A DNA stretch of 53,057 bases, from positions 1 through 53,057 of the forward strand of contig JAKAJV010000111.1 of assembly GCA_021813585.1 (NCBI GenBank), in the 5' to 3' direction. Shown one piece after another: positions 26,509 to 35,904 of this stretch; position 1 is the first letter of the stretch; every line of letters starts with the position of its first letter. Under the pieces are notes generated by a model that had not been told where the DNA came from, made no database searches, and saw only the letters and a program-made list of their open reading frames with translations. Source of the stretch: Bacteroidota bacterium. GTDB taxonomy: Bacteria; Bacteroidota; Ignavibacteria; Ignavibacteriales; Ignavibacteriaceae. Made by a program: the position numbers and the translations under genes.

Positions 26509-27462
26509 CTAATACAGCTGAGTTTGTGTAAGTAAATTATGAATGAATGATCTGTAATACTGGATATCCTTTTTATAGAACTCTCTGCTGGAGCCTGAAG
26601 AATTTTTTAATTCCATTTTTCTAAACGCTAAAGTTGTTGCTGCCCTAATATATAATTTCCTAATGCTTTCATCAACCCAGCCGAGCTTGTTTCTTCTGGA
26701 TGAGTTTAGTATCTCAAGATGCTCGGAGGGAATTAATCCGTTCAGGACTTCCTCCAGCAGTTCATTATAAATTATTTTTTTCTCGTTAAGTACCGCTACC
26801 GAAAATACTAGAATGAAAATTACAACCGTAAAAAACAAGAATAAGAACCCGGGTAAAGTTGTTGCTTCAAAGCTTACGCTAAAGTTCCAGGCAAAGTGAA
26901 TAAACATTGCAAGCGCAATGCCTATAACCGGGAATGTAAGCTTGTAAAATATGTTTTTAAATTTTGCATATCCTAAAAATGCGCCGAAAGAAGCAGTGGC
27001 TACACAGTGCATAACAGCCGAAAATAAAGTCCTTACTATTACCAGCGAAAGCCACTCGGAAGGCGTATTGCCGAATGCAACGAAATAAAGAAAGTTCTCC
27101 GTCATGCCGAATCCCAATCCTATTGCACCGCCGTATACTATGCCGTCGGTTAAATTATCGAACTCTTTGTTTGAAAAGATAATAAAAAGGAACAAGCCCT
27201 TGGTAATCTCTTCTACAAAGGGCGCAACAAATATAGTTTCGGCATGCTCAAGCTGGGTTGAGTTCCGGATAAAAATGGAAAGAACGGCAGTTATAATTGC
27301 ACTGCCAATAATTGCAAAGACAATGGCTCCGAGGGCACCCCACAAATAATTTTTCAGGACAAGCCCGAACGGTTCCCTGTCGTAGCGATCGAATTTCCAG
27401 ATGATTATTAGATAAAAAATCATTGGTACAACAGCTGCTGTTGCGGAGGCAATATATAACAT
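26509..27462 (-). CDS. PrsW-family intramembrane metalloprotease
   Basis: This 317-residue multi-pass membrane protein has the EExxKG motif (VEEITKG, Glu84-Glu85) in the second or third membrane segment and a later FIHFAWNF segment that supplies a conserved histidine. About seven hydrophobic helices occupy the first 230 residues, with a charged cytosolic tail. PrsW proteases cleave anti-sigma factors by site-1 proteolysis in Gram-positives; the substrate here is unknown. No sigma or anti-sigma pair is adjacent. Confidence 0.82.
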   Translation of the reverse strand: MLYIASATAAVVPMIFYLIIIWKFDRYDREPFGLVLKNYLWGALGAIVFAIIGSAIITAVLSIFIRNSTQLEHAETIFVAPFVEEITKGLFLFIIFSNKEFDNLTDGIVYGGAIGLGFGMTENFLYFVAFGNTPSEWLSLVIVRTLFSAVMHCVATASFGAFLGYAKFKNIFYKLTFPVIGIALAMFIHFAWNFSVSFEATTLPGFLFLFFTVVIFILVFSVAVLNEKKIIYNELLEEVLNGLIPSEHLEILNSSRRNKLGWVDESIRKLYIRAATTLAFRKMELKNSSGSSREFYKKDIQYYRSFIHNLLTQTQLY

Positions 27463-27532
27463 AATTGAGATCTAATCCTTACAATTAATTTTTCCCGGGC
27501 AGAGCAAACTATTTCCGTTTAACGGGAAAGGC

Positions 27533-28777
27533 TTATTCATTTTTTAACCACGAAATTAATTCTTTCAGCGAGGGTCTTTTGCCATAAGACAAAATACCTA
27601 CCCTGAAAACTCTAGAAGCTAAATTAATTGAAACATATGTTGAAAGCAGCATTAACAGCGAAGTCAAAATTATTTCGATCAAAGGGACAGGACCGATATT
27701 TAATCTTAGGATCATAACCGCCGGAATGGTAAACGGTATAAAAGAAAATATGTGCACTAGAAGAGAATCGGGATTTTCCATTGCCGGAATCGCAATAACA
27801 ATCGGCAGAATTAATGTAAGGCTTAGATAGCTTGTAATTTGCTGAGCTTCCTGTTCGGTTGTTACTATTGATCCCACGCCTACGAAAATGGAAGTGTAAA
27901 AAATAAATCCGAGCATAAAGTATAAAAATACCGGGATGATGTTGTTAAAAGTATCGGCGGGTATAACGCTGCTGCCGACAAGCCCGATACCGATGAGAGT
28001 CCAGATAAAAACCTGGGTAATTCCAAGTGAGCTTAATCCAAGCACCTTACCGGTTAACAGTTGTTCCGGCGTGCAGCTAGAGACTAATATTTCAATAAGC
28101 CGGTTGGATTTTTCTTCAACAAGACTCCTTATCAGCATGCCGCCCGAAGAGATTATCATCATCATTAACAGGATAATAAAAACAAAAGAAGAGAAGAATA
28201 CGGCTAAAAAGTCCGAGCCTGATTCGCCGCCTCCTTTCTGAATCTTAACCGGCTGGATATCTATGTTTTTTGAAATGAAGCTCATTAAGGAAGTATCAAT
28301 GCCTTCACCGGCAAGCTTTAATTTTACCCTGGCATTATTAAAGGCTTTTTCCAGGTTGCTCAAGTCTTTAAAATTACCTGAATTTTCACTCCTAAAATAA
28401 ATCTTTACGGAATCTGTACCGCCGTATAAAATTAATAGATAGCCTGTTAGTTTCCCGTTTAAGGTATACTGGTCGGCGTTTTGCTTTATAGCCTTAAAGT
28501 TCGTTCCTTTTTCAGTAAGATTAATCAGGATATAATTGGGCTGGCCGTTCGGTAATTTAATTTGCTCAAGGTTCTCCCTTATGGAATTAAAGTAAATGCC
28601 GGAAGTGTCCACAAAACCTATTGCCCTGGTAGTTGTATCCGGCTGATTGGTTAGAAGTGTAGGGCCTAAGCCGAATGCTATAATTATTGCCGGCGTAACA
28701 ATTAGCGATATTAAAAAAGTTTTAGTCTTAACTTTTTCTATATATTCCCACCTGGCAATTACTAAGGCTTTTTTCAT
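27533..28777 (-). CDS. ABC-2 type transporter permease (NatB-like)
   Basis: This 414-residue membrane protein has one N-terminal helix, a long periplasmic domain (about residues 45-180) and a C-terminal block of five to six helices with the RSLVEEKSNRLIEILVSS motif of Na+ efflux-type NatB permeases. It starts 4 bases after the ATPase gene on the same strand. The cargo is unknown; NatAB homologues extrude sodium or act in antibiotic resistance. Confidence 0.85.
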   Translation of the reverse strand: MKKALVIARWEYIEKVKTKTFLISLIVTPAIIIAFGLGPTLLTNQPDTTTRAIGFVDTSGIYFNSIRENLEQIKLPNGQPNYILINLTEKGTNFKAIKQNADQYTLNGKLTGYLLILYGGTDSVKIYFRSENSGNFKDLSNLEKAFNNARVKLKLAGEGIDTSLMSFISKNIDIQPVKIQKGGGESGSDFLAVFFSSFVFIILLMMMIISSGGMLIRSLVEEKSNRLIEILVSSCTPEQLLTGKVLGLSSLGITQVFIWTLIGIGLVGSSVIPADTFNNIIPVFLYFMLGFIFYTSIFVGVGSIVTTEQEAQQITSYLSLTLILPIVIAIPAMENPDSLLVHIFSFIPFTIPAVMILRLNIGPVPLIEIILTSLLMLLSTYVSINLASRVFRVGILSYGKRPSLKELISWLKNE

Positions 28778-28781
28778 TTGT

Positions 28782-29678
28782 TTAATTAGAGCTCTGCTTT
28801 ATTACATCGATAAAGATTTTATTTAATGTCGGTTCCATTACTGAAAACTGAGTTATGTTTAGTTTGCCTGCTGCAAGTCTTAGAAAATCCGAAGGAAGAA
28901 TTCCGTCATCCAATTGAACTTCGGCATAATTACTATAGCTGTCAATATTAATAACTCCATCCAAAGTATTTAAAACCGAGCCGTCTCCCTGGTACTCTAT
29001 TTTTACAAAGTTGCCGCCGAATTTTTTTTTAACAGCAGCAAGGCTGCCGCTGCAAACTTCCTTGCCTTTATTGATTAAGAAAATATCAGAGCAAAGCCTT
29101 TCGGCGGTTTCCATTTGGTGGGTCGAAAGCATTATTATCTTACCCGAGTTTACGAATGAAAGCAGTATCTCTTTTATTAGCTGCTGGTTTATCGGATCAA
29201 ATCCGCTGAACGGTTCGTCGAGTATTAGGATTTGCGGATTGTGTATTACCGCTATTATAAATTGAATTTTCTGCTGGTTGCCTTTGGAAAGCTCTTCAAT
29301 TTTTTTCAGGCGGTAATTCTCAATGCTCATTCTGTCCAGCCAGTAATCAATCGCTTCTGCAATAGATTTCTTATCCAGATTTTTAAGGCCTGCAAAGTAA
29401 GATATAACATCTACCGCTCTGCTTTTTTTATATAGGCCTCTATCCTCAGGTAAATAACCTATCTTATTAAAAAAGTCGCTGGTAATTTGCTTGCCGTTGA
29501 ACGAAATTGAACCCGAGGTAGGCTTTATAATATTCAGTACGGTTCTTATGGTGGTGGTTTTTCCCGCGCCGTTAGGCCCAAGCAGCCCAAAGATTTTTCC
29601 CGGTTCAATCTTAAATGATATATTATTTACAGCTGTAACGTCTCTGAAATTTTTTATTAAATTCTCTACTACAAGCAT
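28782..29678 (-). CDS. ABC transporter ATP-binding protein (NatA-like)
   Basis: This 298-residue ATPase has Walker A GPNGAGKT (34-41), the signature LSKGNQQK and Walker B LILDEPFSGFDP, with the DUF4162-like C-terminal tail common to NatA-type exporter ATPases. It is the first gene of the two-gene exporter operon. Confidence 0.92.
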   Translation of the reverse strand: MLVVENLIKNFRDVTAVNNISFKIEPGKIFGLLGPNGAGKTTTIRTVLNIIKPTSGSISFNGKQITSDFFNKIGYLPEDRGLYKKSRAVDVISYFAGLKNLDKKSIAEAIDYWLDRMSIENYRLKKIEELSKGNQQKIQFIIAVIHNPQILILDEPFSGFDPINQQLIKEILLSFVNSGKIIMLSTHQMETAERLCSDIFLINKGKEVCSGSLAAVKKKFGGNFVKIEYQGDGSVLNTLDGVINIDSYSNYAEVQLDDGILPSDFLRLAAGKLNITQFSVMEPTLNKIFIDVIKQSSN

Positions 29679-29857
29679 TAAAAGAAAATCTTGTTATATA
29701 TAAGTGATTTAAAACTCTTAAGATTAATATAATAAAATAGATTCTAAAACCTTTGAAATAATAATGGCAATAAACATTATCATAAAATTATTTTTCACTT
29801 CTTTTTTATATAAATATTTTTTATTATATCAACACGAAAAAAATTAAGAGTTGAAAA

Positions 29858-30283
29858 GTGGCGGGCAAAAAAAAATCCACACCAGATTACATAACTAAAG
29901 TAATCTTTAAAAAAGAGATTAATCGTCTTGATGCAAAAATAGATGAAGCTACGAATCGTCTTGATGCAAAGATAGAGGCGGTAGAAAAACGTCTTGATGC
30001 AAAGATAGATGCTGCAGTTCAATCTATGAAAGATTATACAGACAGCCGATTTAATCAATTAGAACTTAGAATGGATAATTTGGAAGCTAGAATGGATAAA
30101 TTAGAAGCTAGAATGGGTAGGATGGAGGGGAAGTTGGATATGGTGATTGAAAAACTGGATAGTTCAGTGCGTGGGCTTGTTGATTTAATAGAACGTTCAA
30201 TCGGTAATCAGTTGGAGCTGAGACAGCAATTAGAAAACCACGAGAAGCGGATAGTTAAACTTGAAGAACGTACACCTTCATAA
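29858..30283 (+). CDS. Coiled-coil protein built on 11- and 7-residue repeats
   Basis: I do not recognise the family. The 141-residue protein begins with a basic MAGKKKS, then three 11-residue repeats of the form NRLDAKIDEAT (residues 22-54), a short spacer, and heptads LELRMDN, LEARMDK, LEARMGR that continue into a long coiled coil. The repeats are also visible in the DNA. The start is GTG 29858. There is no signal peptide or membrane segment, so it is likely a cytosolic trimer or dimer rod. Confidence 0.65.
   Translation: MAGKKKSTPDYITKVIFKKEINRLDAKIDEATNRLDAKIEAVEKRLDAKIDAAVQSMKDYTDSRFNQLELRMDNLEARMDKLEARMGRMEGKLDMVIEKLDSSVRGLVDLIERSIGNQLELRQQLENHEKRIVKLEERTPS
29921..30121. repeat. In-gene tandem repeats: 33-bp x3 and 21-bp x3
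   Basis: The 33-bp units start at 29921, 29954 and 29987 with the core CGTCTTGATGCAAA. The 21-bp units start at 30059, 30080 and 30101 with the core GAAGCTAGAATGG. Each period is a whole number of codons matching one coiled-coil repeat (11 or 7 residues). Confidence 0.8.
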
Positions 30284-30391
30284 AATTTTACTTCCATTTA
30301 TTATCATCCCGCTATTCTTTTAAAAACTTCTGTATTATTTTTATTTCATCAAATTATCTCATCTTTAGATAAAAGATATTACTTGTAATAT

Positions 30392-30420
30392 TTGACTATC
30401 TTTTCAAGTATATCTATATT
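30392..30420 (+). promoter_or_regulatory. Candidate sigma-70 promoter of the lipid operon
   Basis: TTGACT (30392-30397) and TATATT (30415-30420) are separated by 17 bases, upstream of the yceD start at 30456. ACTTG at 30381 and CAAGT at 30405 form an interrupted inverted repeat around the -35, which could be an operator. Confidence 0.5.
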
Positions 30421-30455
30421 TTGGCCTGTTTTTTGCGCTTTTATGAGAAAATGCA

Positions 30456-30962
30456 ATGAAAATTAAGATTTCAAGTCTATCTGACGGTGTTCATAATTTT
30501 AATTTTGATGAATCTGTTGAAGAACTGGGATTGGAAGAACCGTTCCACGGAAATTTTAAGGTGGATGTTGAGCTTAACAAATTGCACAATCAAATTATTT
30601 TGAATGCAAATCTAACTCTTAACGCAAACTTCGATTGCGATAGGTGCAATAAAAATTATGACGATGTTCTAACGAGTTCTTATCAAATGGTCTATTTATC
30701 CGGTACCGAACCAATAGACAACGGTGCGATAAATATTATTTATCTGCCTTTTGACGCCGATAAAATAGAACTTGATAATGATGTTAGAGACTATGCCCTT
30801 TTAGCTATTCCAATGAAGAAGCTTTGCAAGGAAGACTGCAAAGGATTATGTTCTAACTGCGGCAAAAATTTGATTGAAGGCGACTGCGGATGCGAGCACA
30901 ATACGGTCGATCCCAGGTGGCTGCCTCTGAATGAATTGAAAAATAAATTAAACAATAATTAA
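30456..30962 (+). CDS. yceD: YceD/DUF177 family protein
   Basis: This 168-residue protein of the DUF177 family is found next to rpmF in most bacteria and linked to 23S rRNA processing or ribosome assembly. It has paired cysteines in CDRCNKNY and a [13 protein letters not shown] cluster ending in GDCGC, which suggests a zinc site; in many homologues only part of these remain. It leads the rpmF-plsX-fab operon. Confidence 0.88.
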   Translation: MKIKISSLSDGVHNFNFDESVEELGLEEPFHGNFKVDVELNKLHNQIILNANLTLNANFDCDRCNKNYDDVLTSSYQMVYLSGTEPIDNGAINIIYLPFDADKIELDNDVRDYALLAIPMKKLCKEDCKGLCSNCGKNLIEGDCGCEHNTVDPRWLPLNELKNKLNNN

Positions 30963-30976
30963 AAAACGAGAGAAGA

Positions 30977-31156
30977 ATGCCAAATCCTAAACGTAAGTGG
31001 TCTAAAAGCAGAAGAGACAAAAGAAGGACACATTATAAAGCAACTCTCCCTGCGTTGGGTACATGTTCAAATTGCGGTGAGATGAAACTAACCCATCGCG
31101 CATGCCCTTCCTGCGGATACTATAACGAACGTTCTATGTTTATTCCGAAAAGCTAA
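30977..31156 (+). CDS. rpmF: 50S ribosomal protein L32
   Basis: This 59-residue protein begins [19 protein letters not shown], is basic, and carries a zinc ribbon with CSNC and CPSC pairs. The length and N-terminus are those of L32. It sits 14 bases after yceD and 17 before plsX, the conserved gene order. GAGAGAAGA precedes the ATG. Confidence 0.96.
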   Translation: MPNPKRKWSKSRRDKRRTHYKATLPALGTCSNCGEMKLTHRACPSCGYYNERSMFIPKS

Positions 31157-31173
31157 TTTAATTAATCCTTTTA

Positions 31174-32208
31174 ATGTACAATTCTGAATTCAACAAATCT
31201 AAATGCAGAATAGTTGTTGATGCTATGGGGGGCGACTTCGCCCCTCAAAACGCTGTTGTGGGCGCTGTAAATGCTGCGGATGAAAAGCAGAACTTTGAGC
31301 TGTTCCTTGTAGGCAGGAAAAAGGAAATTCAAAGCGTCCTTTCTTCAGCCAACCTTAGCTTTAACGAAGACAACATTATTGAAGCCGATGAAGTTATAGG
31401 AATGGACGAGCAGCCTACTGCTGCACTTAAGCTGAAAAAGAATTCTTCAATTGTTGTAGGCACCTCGCTGGTAAGGGATAATAAAGCCGATGCCTTTGTA
31501 AGCGCCGGAAATACCGGTGCGGTAATGGCAGCCTCTACATTAATTATCGGAAGAATCCCCGGAGTGGGCAGGCCTACTATAGGTCAAGCTATGCCGAATG
31601 AAACGGGCATATCTACTTTATTCGATGTCGGCGCAAGCGTAGATTCAAAACCGAGACACCTTCTTGAGTATGCAATTATGGGGACGATATTTACAAAAGA
31701 AATTTATGGCATCAACAATCCTAAAGTCGGCATTTTGAGTGTTGGCGAGGAGGATACTAAAGGCAATGAAGTATCCCTGGAAGCAGCAGCTTTAATAAGA
31801 AAAACTAATTTAAATTTTGTCGGTAATGTTGAAGGAAGAGACATATTAAAAGGAACCGTACACGTAGTAGTCTGCGATGGATTTGTAGGAAATATAATTA
31901 TTAAGTTTGGTGAAAGTGTTCTGGATTTTTTAAAATTCAAATTTAAAGAGTACGCCGGCAAGGGATTTTTTAACAAATTGAAAATCGGTTTGGTAAGGAA
32001 CAGTCTTAAGAGCATTTTGAAAGATTTTGATTACCAGGAATACGGCGGTGTGCCGCTGCTTGGAATAAACGGAATTAGTATTATCGGGCACGGTTCCAGC
32101 ACGCCTAAGGCGATAAGAAATATGGTGCTGAGGGCGGCCGAGATGTATGAAAAAAATCTTGTATCTAAAATTACAAATTCAATAAAACAATATTCAAGTT
32201 TAACATAA
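31174..32208 (+). CDS. plsX: Phosphate acyltransferase PlsX
   Basis: This enzyme makes acyl-phosphate from acyl-ACP at the start of phospholipid synthesis. The 344-residue protein begins VVDAMGGDFAP and has SAGNTGAVMA, DVGAS and GHGSSTPKAI, all family hallmarks. The ATG at 31174 lies 17 bases after rpmF. Confidence 0.95.
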   Translation: MYNSEFNKSKCRIVVDAMGGDFAPQNAVVGAVNAADEKQNFELFLVGRKKEIQSVLSSANLSFNEDNIIEADEVIGMDEQPTAALKLKKNSSIVVGTSLVRDNKADAFVSAGNTGAVMAASTLIIGRIPGVGRPTIGQAMPNETGISTLFDVGASVDSKPRHLLEYAIMGTIFTKEIYGINNPKVGILSVGEEDTKGNEVSLEAAALIRKTNLNFVGNVEGRDILKGTVHVVVCDGFVGNIIIKFGESVLDFLKFKFKEYAGKGFFNKLKIGLVRNSLKSILKDFDYQEYGGVPLLGINGISIIGHGSSTPKAIRNMVLRAAEMYEKNLVSKITNSIKQYSSLT

Positions 32209-32220
32209 CACGGAATTATA

Positions 32221-33222
32221 ATGAAAGATAAACGATACAATGCTGTTGTTACCGGGGTGGGCATGTATGTGCCTGAGAGAATTTATGATAACTCCTACTT
32301 TGAAAAAATTGTGGACACAAGCGACGAATGGATTAGAACAAGGACCGGGATAAGAGAAAGAAGGATTCTTGAAAACGGCGGAACAAGCGTTTTGGCTACC
32401 AAAGCCGCAGAGGATTTGCTCAAATCGAAAAATTTATCCCCCGAAGAAATTGACGTTATAATTGTAGCTACTGTTACTCCCGATATGTTTTTCCCTGCCA
32501 CCGCCTGCCTTGTACAGGATAATCTCGGCGCTAAAAAGGCATGGGGTTTCGACGTCTCTGCCGCTTGTTCTGGTTTCCTTTTTGCTTTTCAAACCGGGTG
32601 TTCTCTGGTTGAAAGCGGAAATTATAAAAAAGTTCTTGTAATCGGCGCAGACAAAATGAGCTCGATTGTAGACTACACCGATAGAAACAACTGCATCCTT
32701 TTTGGCGATGCCGGCGCTGCAGTATTGATTGAACCGACGGATGACAAAAAACTGGGACTTCAGGACTCTCTGCTGCGCTGCGACGGATCCGGCAAAGACG
32801 TGCTTTACATGAAAGGCGGTGGAAGCGCTAATCCTCCTACGCATGAAACAGTTGATCAAAAAATGCATGTGCTCTTCCAGGACGGTAAAGCTGTTTTTAA
32901 AGTTGCGGTTAAAGGTATGGCCGATATATCGTATGATCTTATGAAGAAAAATAACCTTTCTTCGGATGATATTGCCTACCTGGTTCCTCACCAGGCTAAT
33001 TTAAGAATTATTGACGCTACTGCAGAACGGATGGGTATTACCAGGGAAAAAGTGATGATAAATATTGATAAGTACGGCAATACAACCGCTGCAACAATAC
33101 CATTATGCTTGGTAGAGTATTACCGCGACGGTAAAATTAGGAAAGGCGATAAACTAATACTTGCCTCTTTCGGCGCAGGATTTACCTGGGGCGCAAGTTT
33201 CCTTGTTTGGGGAATGGATTAA
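32221..33222 (+). CDS. fabH: 3-oxoacyl-ACP synthase III
   Basis: This enzyme starts fatty acid chains by condensing an acyl-CoA with malonyl-ACP. The 333-residue protein has the catalytic Cys116 (SAACSGF), His in VPHQANLR (about 253) and Asn in YGNTTAATIP (about 283). TSDEWI and RTGI are also standard. It starts 12 bases after plsX. Confidence 0.95.
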   Translation: MKDKRYNAVVTGVGMYVPERIYDNSYFEKIVDTSDEWIRTRTGIRERRILENGGTSVLATKAAEDLLKSKNLSPEEIDVIIVATVTPDMFFPATACLVQDNLGAKKAWGFDVSAACSGFLFAFQTGCSLVESGNYKKVLVIGADKMSSIVDYTDRNNCILFGDAGAAVLIEPTDDKKLGLQDSLLRCDGSGKDVLYMKGGGSANPPTHETVDQKMHVLFQDGKAVFKVAVKGMADISYDLMKKNNLSSDDIAYLVPHQANLRIIDATAERMGITREKVMINIDKYGNTTAATIPLCLVEYYRDGKIRKGDKLILASFGAGFTWGASFLVWGMD

Positions 33223-33260
33223 CTGCCGAATGATTTTTATTAAAGTAGTCGAATTATACA

Positions 33261-34175
33261 ATGAGTAAAACAGCTTTCCTGTTTCCAGGTCAGGGTTCTC
33301 AGTACGTCGGTATGGCAAAGGATCTTTTTGATAATTCCGTTGAAGCCAGGGAAATGATAAAAACAGCCAACGATGCTCTAGGTATTAATTTATCATATAT
33401 AATTTTTAACGGACCAGAAGAGCAGCTTAAGCAAACTGAGTTTACTCAGCCTGCTATTTTCTTGCACAGCGTCGTACTGTCAAGCATCATAAGAACTCTC
33501 CAGCCGAATGCTTCTGCCGGCCACTCACTTGGTGAATATTCCGCTCTAGTTGCAGCAGGATCGATACAGTTTTATGATGCAATTAAGCTTGTTAGAGCAC
33601 GAGGCAAAGCAATGCAGCAGGCGGGTATCGATAATCCCGGTACAATGGCTGCTGTTGTAGGGCTGGAAAGCGATAAAGTATCCGATAGCTGTTTGGAAGC
33701 GTCCTCTGCGGGAATTGTGCAGTGTGCAAATTTTAATTCGCCGGGACAAATTGTAATTTCCGGTTCCGTTGAAGGAGTTAAAAAGGCGATGGAAATTTGC
33801 AAGGCAAAAGGCGCCAAGCTGGTTAAAGAGCTGGTTGTAAGCGGTGCGTTCCATTCTCAGCTAATGGAATCTGCAAAGCAAAAATTATTAAACGAACTGA
33901 ACAGTACTTACATTTATGATGCAAGATTCCCGGTCTACGCAAATGTAACCGCCGGTCCGGTTTCTACTAAAGAAGAAATTAAGAGATTGTTGTTTGAGCA
34001 GGTTACATCTCCTGTACGATGGGAAGAAACTATTAAAAATATGATTCGGGACGGTGTAGACGAATTTTATGAAATCGGCCCGGGCAAGGTTCTACAAGGA
34101 CTTGTTAAAAGAATAAACCCGGAAGTAAAATGCACCAATATTGATAAATATTCCGAGGTAGAAAAGTATTTATAA
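33261..34175 (+). CDS. fabD: Malonyl-CoA:ACP transacylase
   Basis: This enzyme loads malonate onto ACP. The 304-residue protein has FPGQGSQ at the start, the nucleophile Ser89 in GHSLGEYS, and the GAFHS histidine motif near 195. Its stop overlaps the next start by one base. Confidence 0.95.
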   Translation: MSKTAFLFPGQGSQYVGMAKDLFDNSVEAREMIKTANDALGINLSYIIFNGPEEQLKQTEFTQPAIFLHSVVLSSIIRTLQPNASAGHSLGEYSALVAAGSIQFYDAIKLVRARGKAMQQAGIDNPGTMAAVVGLESDKVSDSCLEASSAGIVQCANFNSPGQIVISGSVEGVKKAMEICKAKGAKLVKELVVSGAFHSQLMESAKQKLLNELNSTYIYDARFPVYANVTAGPVSTKEEIKRLLFEQVTSPVRWEETIKNMIRDGVDEFYEIGPGKVLQGLVKRINPEVKCTNIDKYSEVEKYL

Positions 34176-34759
34176 TGGATACCGGCAAGTTAAAAATAAT
34201 CAAAGGCATAGGAATCGATCCGAAAATTTTTACTTTTAACTTCGGCTGCAGGTGCAGCGGGGAATGCTGTTACTATGGGGTGTATACCGATTTGAAAGAG
34301 CGAGATAAAATCTTAAGCTTAAAAGATAAAATACTTCCTATGCTGGACGATAGCCAGACAACCAGCGTAAAAAAATGGTTTGAGCCGCCTGAAAAGGACG
34401 AGGACTTTGAATCCGGTATTGCAGCGGGTACGGAATTGTTTAATAATAAATGCGTATTCCTGGATAAGAGCGGACTGTGTACGCTTCAAAAGCTTGCCGT
34501 TAAAGAAGGCGAACACAAATGGAAATATAAGCCTCTGTATTGCATCTTATTCCCATTGACTATTTACGAAGGCGCATTAACTATAGATGACGAGCATATT
34601 GACCGCTTAAAAACCTGCAACAAGGTGCAGTCGGGAATGACGATTTACGAAGCCTGCACGGAAGAATTAAAATATCTTTTTGGTGAAGACGGTTATGCCG
34701 AAATTGAAGAGTACAGGAAACAATATTTGGAATCTGCGGATTCAAGGGAGGTAGCGTGA
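34175..34759 (+). CDS. Cysteine-rich YkgJ/DUF3109-like protein inside the fab operon
   Basis: This 194-residue protein has a cysteine cluster CRCSGECCYYG (about 25-35), then NNKCVFLDKSGLC and KPLYCILFP, the C-x2-4-CC ... C ... C layout of the zinc- or iron-sulfur-binding YkgJ/DUF3109 group. Family function is unknown; demethylase-like and metal-delivery roles have been guessed. It overlaps fabD by one base and fabG by four, so it is made together with the fatty acid enzymes. That position is not part of the usual E. coli/Bacillus cluster. Confidence 0.7.
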   Translation: MDTGKLKIIKGIGIDPKIFTFNFGCRCSGECCYYGVYTDLKERDKILSLKDKILPMLDDSQTTSVKKWFEPPEKDEDFESGIAAGTELFNNKCVFLDKSGLCTLQKLAVKEGEHKWKYKPLYCILFPLTIYEGALTIDDEHIDRLKTCNKVQSGMTIYEACTEELKYLFGEDGYAEIEEYRKQYLESADSREVA

Positions 34760-35499
34760 AACTAAAAGGTAAAAAAGCAATTGTAACCGGCGGCTCGCGC
34801 GGCATAGGCAGGGCAATCGTTCTGGAACTGGCTGCAAGCGGATGCGATGTGGTTTTTACTTATCATAGCTCTGTAGAATCCGCCAATGAGGTGGAAAAAA
34901 AATCAGAAGAGCTCGGAGTAAAAATTCTAGGATTTCAGGCAGACGCCTCCATGTTTGCCGATGCGGAAAAAACTGTAAATTTTACTTTGGAAAAGTTGGG
35001 CGGTTTAGATATTTTAGTAAATAATGCCGGAATAACTAAAGACAATCTTCTTATACGCATGAGCGAAGATGATTTTGATAAGGTGATTTCGGCAAATCTT
35101 AAAGGCGTATTTAATTATACAAAAGCTTCGTTGAAGCAGATGATAGGCCAAAGATTCGGAAGGATAATTAATATCTCATCAGTGGTTGCAATTATCGGAA
35201 ATCCGGGTCAGGCAAATTACGTGGCTTCAAAATCGGGAATAATTGGATTTACAAAATCTACGGCTAAAGAACTGGCATCCAGGAATATTACTGTGAATGC
35301 GGTTGCCCCCGGGTACATCTCTACCGATATGACCGGGAAGCTGAACGATAAGCAGAAAGAAGCGATAATAAATATGATCCCATTAAAAAGAATCGGCTTA
35401 CCCGAAGATGTTGCCAGGGTAGTTACGTTTCTTGTTTCCGAAGATGCCGGCTATATTACCGGGCAGGTAATATCTGTAGACGGCGGAATGGCAATGTAA
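34756..35499 (+). CDS. fabG: 3-oxoacyl-ACP reductase
   Basis: This short-chain dehydrogenase reduces 3-ketoacyl-ACP with NADPH. The 247-residue protein has TGGSRGIGRAI, NNAGIT, the catalytic Ser (NISSVVA) and YVASK dyad, and the SVDGGMAM end. The start is GTG 34756, supported by GGGAGG five bases upstream; no ATG is close. Confidence 0.95.
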   Translation: MKLKGKKAIVTGGSRGIGRAIVLELAASGCDVVFTYHSSVESANEVEKKSEELGVKILGFQADASMFADAEKTVNFTLEKLGGLDILVNNAGITKDNLLIRMSEDDFDKVISANLKGVFNYTKASLKQMIGQRFGRIINISSVVAIIGNPGQANYVASKSGIIGFTKSTAKELASRNITVNAVAPGYISTDMTGKLNDKQKEAIINMIPLKRIGLPEDVARVVTFLVSEDAGYITGQVISVDGGMAM

Positions 35500-35556
35500 A
35501 TTATAAACATGATTATAACAAACTTTATTCAATAAAAAATAAATAGGAGAATAAAT

Positions 35557-35790
35557 ATGGACGTTGAAGCTAAGGTTAAAGAAATAATTATCGATAAATT
35601 GGGTGTTGAGGAATCTCAAATTACACCCGAAGCATCCTTTACAAATGACCTTGGAGCCGACTCTTTAGACATAGTTGAACTGGTAATGGGCTTTGAGAGT
35701 GCTTTCCAGATTTCCATTCCAGATGAAGATGCGGAGAAGATAGGCACCGTGGGCGATGCTGTAAAGTATCTTAAGGAAAAGTTAGGCTAA
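35557..35790 (+). CDS. acpP: Acyl carrier protein
   Basis: This 77-residue acidic protein has the phosphopantetheine attachment site [14 protein letters not shown] (Ser36). TAGGAG lies 7-8 bases before the ATG. The 57-base gap after fabG is wider than others in the operon and may allow extra transcription of this highly expressed gene. Confidence 0.97.
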   Translation: MDVEAKVKEIIIDKLGVEESQITPEASFTNDLGADSLDIVELVMGFESAFQISIPDEDAEKIGTVGDAVKYLKEKLG

Positions 35791-35904
35791 TTAATTCAGG
35801 TCGGGAAAAGAAATTTTCTCGACTTCTGGTATTCTTTATTAACCCTCTTAATTATTTAAGCACATTGCTTTTGAAATATTATTTTTAATCCTTTGGAGAA
35901 AAAA

